Positions 7,022 through 12,226 of a DNA stretch of 12,226 nt are shown piece after piece. Origin of the DNA: DASWJZ01 sp038211615 (lineage in GTDB: Bacteria; Pseudomonadota; Alphaproteobacteria; Rhizobiales; Afifellaceae); contig JBBQVL010000108.1 of assembly GCA_038211615.1 (NCBI GenBank), positions 1 to 12,226 of the forward strand, written 5' to 3'. The notes under the pieces were generated by a model. The model made no database searches. It was given only the letters and a program-made list of their open reading frames with translations, and was not told the DNA's origin. A program made the translations under genes and the position numbers. How positions within the stretch are numbered: position 1 is the first letter of the stretch; each line of letters starts with the position of its first letter.

Positions 7022-8060
7022 ATTCTGGTGGCATCGCCACGCTCCCGCCGGCTACGCGCTGGCCGCAATCGGTGCGATCTATGGGGAGATCGTCGGCCGC
7101 GTGATGGAGAGGCAGGGCGTCTCCGTCAGCGTGCCGGTGATCTGCGTCGGCAACCTCGTCGTCGGGGGAGCGGGCAAGACCCCGACCGCGCTTGAGGTCG
7201 CCAACGTCTGCCGCAGCCTGCAGCGCAAGCCGGGCTTCCTCACGCGCGGCTATCGCGGCCAGGAAAAGGGTCCGCTGTTTGTGTCGCCGGCGCTCCACAC
7301 CGCCGCCGATGTCGGCGACGAGGCGCTGCTGCTCGCGCAATTCGCGCCGACGGTGGTCTCCGCCGACCGGCCGAGCGGAGCCAAGCTCCTCGCGAGCCTC
7401 GGGGCGGACGTGGTCATCATGGATGACGGCTTCCAGAATCCGTCGTTGAACAAGGATCTGACGCTCGTCGTGGTGGACGGGGCGCGCGGGGTCGGGAACG
7501 GCTTCGTGTTCCCGGCGGGTCCGCTTCGCGCCCCGCTCGCGGTGCAGATGCGCAGCGCCGATGCGCTGGTCATCCTCGGCGAAGGGTCAGGCGGCAAGGG
7601 CGTCAGGGTCGCGGCCCGCGCCGGCCGCCCGGCGCTCCGCGCACAGACCGAGCCGGTGCGCCGCCGCGGCCTGAAGCGCCGGCCTTACCTAGCCTTCGCC
7701 GGCATCGCCGATCCGGCGAAGTTCTACGCCTCGCTCGCCGAAGCCGGCGCCGTCGTCGGGCACACGATGAGCTTCCCGGACCATCACCTCTTCTCCGATG
7801 CCGATTGCGAGTCGATACTCGCCGAGGCGCGGAGCCGTGACCTTGTCCCGATCACCACGGAGAAGGACCGGGTGCGTCTCAACCGCGGCAGCGAGACGGC
7901 CGCGAGGCTTGCCGCCACGACGGAGATGTTTCCGGTGCGCATCCGCTTCGAGGAGCCGCGCCGGCTGTCGATCCTGATCGCCGACGCGATCGCAGCGCAC
8001 GGCAGCGCCTACCGGCGCCAGCCGGTCATTTCGCGCGGCGGAGCGACAGTTCCCGCTTGA
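6999..8060 (+). CDS. lpxK: Tetraacyldisaccharide 4'-kinase LpxK
   Basis: A 353-residue membrane-associated P-loop kinase that phosphorylates the 4' position of the lipid A disaccharide to give lipid IVA. Seen: a hydrophobic N-terminal segment (about 15-33), the P-loop GGAGKTPT (56-63) in the typical VGNLVVGGAGKTP context, FLTRGYRG (80-87), the catalytic-site block MDDGFQN (141-147), the ARGVGNGFVFPAGPLRAP block (162-179), and TTEKDRVRL toward the C-terminus. Length fits the family. The ATG at 6999 lies inside the end of waaA (23-bp overlap) with only CAGG in front, suggesting translational coupling. The 3' end overlaps the convergent DUF2093 gene by 35 bp. It closes the plus-strand lipid A/Kdo operon. 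Confidence 0.95.
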   Translation: MKLPRAPEFWWHRHAPAGYALAAIGAIYGEIVGRVMERQGVSVSVPVICVGNLVVGGAGKTPTALEVANVCRSLQRKPGFLTRGYRGQEKGPLFVSPALHTAADVGDEALLLAQFAPTVVSADRPSGAKLLASLGADVVIMDDGFQNPSLNKDLTLVVVDGARGVGNGFVFPAGPLRAPLAVQMRSADALVILGEGSGGKGVRVAARAGRPALRAQTEPVRRRGLKRRPYLAFAGIADPAKFYASLAEAGAVVGHTMSFPDHHLFSDADCESILAEARSRDLVPITTEKDRVRLNRGSETAARLAATTEMFPVRIRFEEPRRLSILIADAIAAHGSAYRRQPVISRGGATVPA

Positions 8061-8247
8061 GCGAGGCAGCGGCGTCGGCATACGCCTCCTGGCGATCGAC
8101 GCTCCAGTAGCGCAGGTCCGAGAGCGGGATGCGCCGGCCGGTCACCGCGCAGGTCACGTAGGCGCCGGGCACCACTACCTGGAAGTCGCTGTCGAGGTAT
8201 CTGAGCCGCGCCTCGCCGTTGCGGCCGCTGAATTCGTGCTTGTTCAT
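8026..8247 (-). CDS. DUF2093 family protein
   Basis: A 73-residue soluble protein of unknown function, recognised as DUF2093 by EARLRYLDSDFQVVVPGAYVTCAVTG and the following RIPLSDLRYWSVDRQEAY. It has a good ribosome-binding site (AGAAGGA ending 4 bases before the ATG on the minus strand). The family commonly sits beside lpxK, but here it is on the opposite strand and its final Lys/Arg-rich codons (KRELSLRRAK) are antisense to the lpxK end. It may be co-transcribed from the antiporter gene upstream, from which it is separated by 91 bp. Confidence 0.85.
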   Translation of the reverse strand: MNKHEFSGRNGEARLRYLDSDFQVVVPGAYVTCAVTGRRIPLSDLRYWSVDRQEAYADAAASLKRELSLRRAK

Positions 8248-8342
8248 CGATCCTTCTTAGCCAGCGTGCGGGCGTCGGCCAAGTCCCGCGGATAACGAGA
8301 CGGAAAGCCGCTTCCGCGCAGCGAGGCGGGAAGGCGGGTCAT
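8244..8342 (-). other. Possible 32-residue small ORF between antiporter and DUF2093
   Basis: On the minus strand an ATG overlaps the antiporter stop as ATGA (8339-8342). The frame runs 32 codons and its TGA overlaps the DUF2093 start, again as ATGA (8244-8247). The product would be basic, starting MTRLPASLRG and ending ARTLAKKDR, with no family I recognise. The exact fit is suggestive of translational coupling, but a 33-codon open frame in GC-rich DNA easily arises by chance. Confidence 0.2.
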
Positions 8343-10159
8343 TCGGCGGCCTCGCGTTCGGTCTCGGCCTGTGCGGCTCCCTCGCCCCGCCGCAGCGGCT
8401 TTGAAAGCGGTTCCGGCGTCACTTCCTTCGGCTTCGTCGCCGCGACGCCGGTGACGGCATCTCCGCTCAGCTGCAGCGCCAGCCGCTCCGCGTCGCGACG
8501 CCGGACGTCCGCGACGATGCCGTCGGCCTCGTCGGCGGAGACGCCGATGCCCCGAAGCGTTTGCGCCCCGAAGGCGAGCGCCGATTCGTATGTCTCGCGC
8601 AGCTCGTAGTCGACGCCCTTGCCCATGAGCTCGAGCGAGTGGCCGCGATCCCAGGACCGCACGTAGACCTTGGCAGCGGGGAACTCGCGCATCACGAGGT
8701 CGACGATGCGGTTGGCGACATCCTGCTTGTCGACGCAGATGCAGATGATGGCGGCCTGCTCGGCTCCCGCCGCGCGCAGCACGTCGCGCCGCGCGCCGTC
8801 GCCGAAATAGATGCGGAAGCCGAAGCGGCCCGCCTGCCGCACGCGCTCGGCGCTGGCGTCGAGGATGGTGGCGTTGACGTTTCTCGCGAGCAGCACCTGC
8901 GCGAGGATCTGCCCGAAGCGCCCGAAGCCGACGACGAGAACGCTGCTGCCGGCGCCCTCGAAATCCTCCTCCAGGTCGTCGTCCGGCTCCTCCTTCAGGA
9001 AGTAGCGGCCGAGCATCACCGAGAACGGCGTCAGCGCCATCGTGACCGTGACGATGCTGGCGACGAAGGCGGTCTCCGAGGGCCACAGCGCCCGCACCGC
9101 CGAGGCGGAGGCGAAGAGCACGAAGGCGAATTCGCCGGCCTGCGGCAGCAGCAGCGCGATCCTTACCGCATCGTTGTGGCTTGAGCGGAAGAAGCGCGCC
9201 AGCCCGTAGAGAACGGCAGCCTTCACCAGCATCACCACCGCCGCCGCGAGCAGGATGCGCGGCCAGCTGTAGAGGAAATTGTCGACGTTGATCGCCATGC
9301 CGACGGCGATGAAGAACAGGCCGAAGAGGATCGAGCGGAACGGCTCGATGTCGGCTTCGAGCTCGTGGCGGAAGCCGGAATCCGCCAGCATCAGTCCGGC
9401 GAGAAAGGCGCCCATCGCCATCGACAGGCCGGCGAATTCCATCAGCGCCGCCGCGCCGAGCACGACGAGGAGCGCCGCCGCCGTCATCACCTCGCGCGCC
9501 CGGGTGAGGGCGAGGATGCGGAAGAAGGGGTTCAGCAGGTAGCGGCCACTCAGCAGCAGCACGGCGAGCGCCGCCACCGCCTTGCCGATCTCCCATGGCC
9601 CGCCCGATCCGAACGGCGTCCCGCCGGGGGCGACGAGCGGCACCACGGCGAGAAGCGGCACGATGGCGAGATCCTGGAACAGCAGCACCGCCGTCGATTT
9701 CTGCCCGTAGCTCGTGACGAGTTCGCCGCGCTCGGTCAGCGCCTGTATGCCGAAGGCGGTGGACGACATCGCGAGGCCGAAGCCGACGATGACGGCCGGA
9801 CCCGGTCGCCAGCCGACCAGGATGAAGGCGGCGGTCAGGATCGCGCCCGTCACCACCACCTGCGCCATGCCGAAGCCGAAGATGTCGGTGCGCATCGACC
9901 AGAGCCGTGCCGGCTTCAGCTCCAGCCCGATCAGGAACAGGAACATCACGATGCCGAGTTCGGCGACCTGCATGATCTGTTCGGCGCCCGTGATGAGCTG
10001 CGCCACCGGTCCGATCACCACGCCCGCCGCGAGGTAGCCGAGCACCGAGCCGAGGCCGAGACGCCGCGAGAGGGCGACGCCGGCGACCGAGGCGAAAAGC
10101 AGGACCAGCGGCTCGGAGAAGACGAAGCCGTGGCTGGCGGATGCGGATGCGTCAAGCAT
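8339..10159 (-). CDS. Kef-type monovalent cation:proton antiporter (CPA2 family) with RCK domain
   Basis: A 606-residue inner-membrane antiporter, most like glutathione-regulated potassium efflux systems KefB/KefC (about 600-620 residues). Residues ~15-385 form the exchanger domain with many hydrophobic helices and typical blocks: RLGLGSVLGYLAAGVVIGP (33-51), FLIGLELKPARLW (75-87), STAVLLFQDLAIVPLL (155-170), MAMGAFLAGLMLADS (247-261) and LPQAGEFAFVLFA (338-350). An acidic linker (EEPDDDLEEDF, ~390-400) leads to a TrkA-N/RCK nucleotide-binding domain with GFGRFG at 411-416. After about 530 comes a charged tail of low complexity. Glutathione gating cannot be confirmed by eye, so no symbol is given. 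No ancillary KefF/KefG-type gene is adjacent. The start fits the family although the ribosome-binding site is weak. Confidence 0.92.
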   Translation of the reverse strand: MLDASASASHGFVFSEPLVLLFASVAGVALSRRLGLGSVLGYLAAGVVIGPVAQLITGAEQIMQVAELGIVMFLFLIGLELKPARLWSMRTDIFGFGMAQVVVTGAILTAAFILVGWRPGPAVIVGFGLAMSSTAFGIQALTERGELVTSYGQKSTAVLLFQDLAIVPLLAVVPLVAPGGTPFGSGGPWEIGKAVAALAVLLLSGRYLLNPFFRILALTRAREVMTAAALLVVLGAAALMEFAGLSMAMGAFLAGLMLADSGFRHELEADIEPFRSILFGLFFIAVGMAINVDNFLYSWPRILLAAAVVMLVKAAVLYGLARFFRSSHNDAVRIALLLPQAGEFAFVLFASASAVRALWPSETAFVASIVTVTMALTPFSVMLGRYFLKEEPDDDLEEDFEGAGSSVLVVGFGRFGQILAQVLLARNVNATILDASAERVRQAGRFGFRIYFGDGARRDVLRAAGAEQAAIICICVDKQDVANRIVDLVMREFPAAKVYVRSWDRGHSLELMGKGVDYELRETYESALAFGAQTLRGIGVSADEADGIVADVRRRDAERLALQLSGDAVTGVAATKPKEVTPEPLSKPLRRGEGAAQAETEREAAE

Positions 10160-10212
10160 GCTGTCGCGGTCCCCGGCGCGCTCTGCGCCGAATCACTACG
10201 GATGCGTACAGT

Positions 10213-10258
10213 CTGTCTCCCCGCGGCCTGTCTCCCCCCGGCGTGCGCCGCCGGGAGA
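10213..10258 (-). terminator. GC-rich hairpin with flanking direct repeat, likely terminator or palindromic repeat element
   Basis: TCTCCC (10231-10236) pairs with GGGAGA (10253-10258), and inside it CGGC pairs with GCCG around a GTGC loop, with a CC/CC mismatch between the stems. CTGTCTCCCC occurs twice, at 10213 and 10228. The element lies 3 bp past the end of the IalB-family gene, so it may end that transcript. Its style also resembles short dispersed palindromic repeats of GC-rich proteobacterial genomes. There is no T-run on the minus strand. Confidence 0.4.
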
Positions 10259-10260
10259 GG

Positions 10261-10749
10261 TCAGGGGAGGGCGTCAAAACCCTCGCCGAAGCCGGCCAGC
10301 GATATCGGCACGCCGATGCCCTCTTCCGGCGTCTGGAAGATGATGAACATCGCCTGCTTGCCGGACCGGAGCTGCTTGATCAGCGTATCGTCCATCAGCA
10401 CCTCCGACACGCAGCCGTTCGGCAGGCAGCGGATGAAGCCCGTCGTGCCCATGTCGGTGTTGTCGATGCGCAGGCCGAGGCCCCGCGGCAGCAGCACGCC
10501 GAGCGGCGCCAGCACGCGCAGGATGCGCGCCTGCTTGTCCGCCGTCTTCATGACGACGACGGAGAGCCCGACATTCTCGCGGTCCTGAGCGGTCACGAAC
10601 TGCATGATGACGCATTGCTGATTCGTGGCGCCTGCCGGCGTGTCGCAGCGCAGATCCCAGTCCCCGTGTTTCGACTTCACCTCACCCTGCGCGAAAGCCT
10701 GGGCCGGCGCGAGAACCAGCAGTGTCAGCAAGAGGACGAAGCGATGCAC
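10261..10749 (-). CDS. Secreted IalB-family (invasion-associated locus B) protein
   Basis: A 162-residue exported protein. It starts with a GTG codon with a good ribosome-binding site (GGAGG 8 bases before). Residues 1-20 are a signal peptide (MHRFVLLLTLLVLAPAQAFA, cleavage probably before QGE). The mature part has the IalB family marks: HGDWDLRC with a first Cys pair (Cys35, Cys46), LRVLAPLGVLLPRGLGLRID in the middle, and GFIRCLPNGC with a second pair (Cys108, Cys113), suggesting two disulfides in the periplasm. IalB was named for Bartonella red-cell invasion, but the family is widespread in free-living rhizobia, so a virulence role should not be assumed. It is divergent from coxB; in related genomes such a gene often lies next to coxB (from memory). 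Confidence 0.88.
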   Translation of the reverse strand: MHRFVLLLTLLVLAPAQAFAQGEVKSKHGDWDLRCDTPAGATNQQCVIMQFVTAQDRENVGLSVVVMKTADKQARILRVLAPLGVLLPRGLGLRIDNTDMGTTGFIRCLPNGCVSEVLMDDTLIKQLRSGKQAMFIIFQTPEEGIGVPISLAGFGEGFDALP

Positions 10750-11028
10750 TTTGAATGCCTCCGGGAGAGGTCGGCCATTCTGCGACGAAATTGCCGATGA
10801 AGGCGCGACGAAGCCCTAGCAGAGCGGTTCAGCGTGTCAAGAAAGAGGCCGAAAACGGCGACCCGCAGGGTCCTGTCCGCGCGCAAATATGCCGCATAAA
10901 TCTGCGCAGTTGCGCGTTGCGCGCTGCCGCCGACTGTGGTTACTCCGACGATGTGCGGGGGTGCGCCGGATAGATGGCCGGAAGGCCCATCCGGGGGCGC
11001 TCGATCCGCGAGGCGGAGTAAGGAATCG
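10750..11028. promoter_or_regulatory. Divergent region between the IalB-family gene and coxB
   Basis: This 279-bp gap must carry promoters for the IalB-family gene (minus) and the cox operon (plus). No FNR/FixK-type TTGAT-N4-ATCAA box was found. A TTGCGCG direct repeat lies near 10913-10925 and a stem-loop just before coxB is listed separately. Open frames crossing it are shadows. Confidence 0.5.
10966..10994 (+). promoter_or_regulatory. Stem-loop with GNRA-type tetraloop in the coxB leader
   Basis: CCGGAT (10966-10971) pairs exactly with ATCCGG (10989-10994). Inside, GGCC-GGAA-GGCC (10976-10987) forms a second stem capped by a GGAA tetraloop. It ends 34 bases before the coxB ATG, so if it is in the transcript it would sit just above the ribosome-binding site. 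Confidence 0.4.
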
Positions 11029-11943
11029 ATGGCGGTTGCGGCGCGACTGATCGCGGCTTTCACGGCGCTGGCGGTCCCCGGCCTGGCAGAGGCCCAGGAA
11101 CGTCCCGAGGGCGCCTTCGACTGGCAGATGGACTTCCAGCACCCGGCCACGCAGGTGATGGATTATATCCACTGGTTCAGCTGGTACACTCTGATCATCG
11201 TCGCGCTGATCACGGCGCTGGTGGTGGTTCTGCTCGGCTGGTGCGCGCTGCGCTTCAACGAGAAGGCCAATCCGGTTCCCTCGCGCGTCACGCACAACAC
11301 CATGATCGAGGTGCTGTGGACGGTGCTGCCGGTGCTGATCCTGGTGGCGATCGCCATCCCCTCGTTCAAGCTCCTCTACGGGGAGTACGACCCCTCCAAG
11401 CTTTACAAGGACTACGATCCGGCGACGACGAAGTGGCTGACCCTGAAGTTCACCGGGGTGCAGTGGGCGTGGGACGTCTCCTATCCGACCGGTGACGACA
11501 ACGCCACGTTCGGCGTGGCCGCGCCGATCGACGTCTACATGCTGCCGGTGCCCGCCGATCAGCTGGCCGAGGGGCAGAAGCGCAACCTCTCTGTCGACAA
11601 CCCGGTCATCGTGCCGGTGAACACCTTCGTGCGGGTGCAGGTGACCGCCGAGGGCGACGCGATCCACTCCTTCGCCATGCCGGCCTTCGGCATGAAGGAG
11701 GACGGTGTCCCCGGGCGCCTGAACGAGACCTACTTCAAGGCCGAGCGCGAGGGCGTGTTCTACGGCCAGTGCTCGGAGCTCTGCGGCAAGGACCATGCGT
11801 TCATGCCGCTCGAGATCCATGTCGTCTCGGCGGACAAGTTCCGCGCCTGGGCGACGCAGGCGGCGTCCGACCTTCCGGGCGCCAACAAGACGCTCGCCGC
11901 ATCGAACCGCGACGACAAGAACGAGAAGCTCGCCGCCCGCTAA
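11029..11943 (+). CDS. coxB: Cytochrome c oxidase subunit II (aa3-type)
   Basis: A 304-residue subunit that takes electrons from cytochrome c through its CuA centre and passes them to subunit I. A signal peptide (residues 1-22, ending GLAEA) precedes QERPEGAF. Two membrane helices lie at ~50-72 and ~92-113. The C-terminal cupredoxin domain has the electron-entry block GVQWAWDVSYP (143-153) and every CuA ligand: His213, Cys248, Glu250 (backbone), Cys252, His256 and Met259 within YGQCSELCGKDHAFM. A Lys/Asp-rich tail ends the protein. The ATG at 11029 follows TAAGGA by 6 bases. The frame is open to 10936, but that part lacks a signal-like start. coxA follows after 32 bp; the two form the usual cox operon order. 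Confidence 0.97.
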   Translation: MAVAARLIAAFTALAVPGLAEAQERPEGAFDWQMDFQHPATQVMDYIHWFSWYTLIIVALITALVVVLLGWCALRFNEKANPVPSRVTHNTMIEVLWTVLPVLILVAIAIPSFKLLYGEYDPSKLYKDYDPATTKWLTLKFTGVQWAWDVSYPTGDDNATFGVAAPIDVYMLPVPADQLAEGQKRNLSVDNPVIVPVNTFVRVQVTAEGDAIHSFAMPAFGMKEDGVPGRLNETYFKAEREGVFYGQCSELCGKDHAFMPLEIHVVSADKFRAWATQAASDLPGANKTLAASNRDDKNEKLAAR

Positions 11944-11975
11944 GGGGCGGCGGAAGAAATGGCCAGGAGCTGACG

Positions 11976-12226
11976 ATGGCAACCGCAGCAACCCACGATG
12001 CGCACGCCGCCCATCCGACCGGCTGGAAGCGCTATGTCTACGCGACCAACCACAAGGACATCGGCACGATGTACCTGATCTTCGCGATCATCGCGGGGAT
12101 CATCGGCGGCTCGCTGTCGATCATGATGCGCATGGAGCTGCAGCAGCCCGGCATCCAGATTTTCCACGGGCTCGCGCAGATGGTCTACGGCGTCTCGGAA
12201 GGCGAGGCGCTCGACTACGGCAAGCA
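11976..12226 (+). CDS. coxA: Cytochrome c oxidase subunit I, N-terminal part (3' end missing)
   Basis: The first 83 codons of the heme-copper oxidase catalytic subunit; the gene runs off the window. The start (ATG at 11976) follows AGGAG by 6 bases. After a short polar leader rich in Ala and His comes the family signature GWKRYVYATNHKDIGTMYLIF (residues ~16-36), the first membrane helix (~31-50) with the usual IIGGSLSIMMRMELQQPG, and the start of the loop after helix I. The segment HGLAQMVYGVSEGEALDYGK at the edge seems to be the variable loop before helix II. The heme and copper ligands lie beyond the window. It is co-transcribed with coxB. Confidence 0.95.
   Translation, partial: MATAATHDAHAAHPTGWKRYVYATNHKDIGTMYLIFAIIAGIIGGSLSIMMRMELQQPGIQIFHGLAQMVYGVSEGEALDYGK

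Noticed and set aside
8343..9596. Long second minus-strand frame within the antiporter gene
   Set aside because: Same-strand shadow in another frame of the antiporter, which has complete family motifs; only the last 33 codons lie outside it and are discussed separately.

Overview
The window is GC-rich chromosomal DNA from an alphaproteobacterium, most likely of the order Hyphomicrobiales (Rhizobiales). The reasons are gene content and order: a DUF6101 protein, the block CysQ-like phosphatase - DUF4170 - (lipid export) - waaA - lpxK - DUF2093, and an IalB-family 'invasion' protein next to coxB-coxA. The genus cannot be fixed from the sequence alone. Most of the window is housekeeping envelope and respiratory DNA. 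The accessory-looking part is the left edge.

Left edge (1-1139): the 3' part of a collagen-like protein. Four 63-bp tandem units and a degenerate Gly-X-Y stretch lead into a C-terminal domain that resembles the BclA-type (C1q/TNF-like) head. A 379-bp stretch follows without a convincing gene. It holds a terminator-like hairpin, a 10-bp inverted repeat, a strong hairpin and a 7-bp palindrome, and it ends at ubiA.

1140-2613: ubiA (ubiquinone pathway prenyltransferase) on the plus strand converges on a DUF6101 gene on the minus strand. An AT-rich 175-bp divergent promoter region (2614-2788) carries an 8-bp inverted repeat with arms three helical turns apart.

2789-8247: a tightly packed plus-strand operon for inner-core and lipid A synthesis and export: an inositol-monophosphatase/CysQ-type phosphatase, DUF4170, an MsbA-like ABC exporter, waaA (Kdo transferase) and lpxK (lipid A 4'-kinase). 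From DUF4170 onward the genes overlap. A DUF2093 gene on the minus strand overlaps the end of lpxK tail to tail.

8339-10749 (minus strand): a Kef-type CPA2 cation/proton antiporter with a C-terminal RCK/TrkA-N domain, and upstream of it a secreted IalB-family protein. A GC-rich hairpin with flanking direct repeats lies between them. A 32-codon open frame exactly bridges the antiporter stop and the DUF2093 start.

10750-12226: a divergent promoter region with a stem-loop in the coxB leader, then coxB (complete, all CuA ligands present) and the first 83 codons of coxA of an aa3-type cytochrome c oxidase. UbiA supplies the quinone pool that feeds this branch.

No IS element, CRISPR array, tRNA or rRNA was seen. 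I found no clear-cut new defence or mobile system. The most unusual element is the collagen/BclA-like protein, followed by several unexplained palindromic elements in the intergenic regions.
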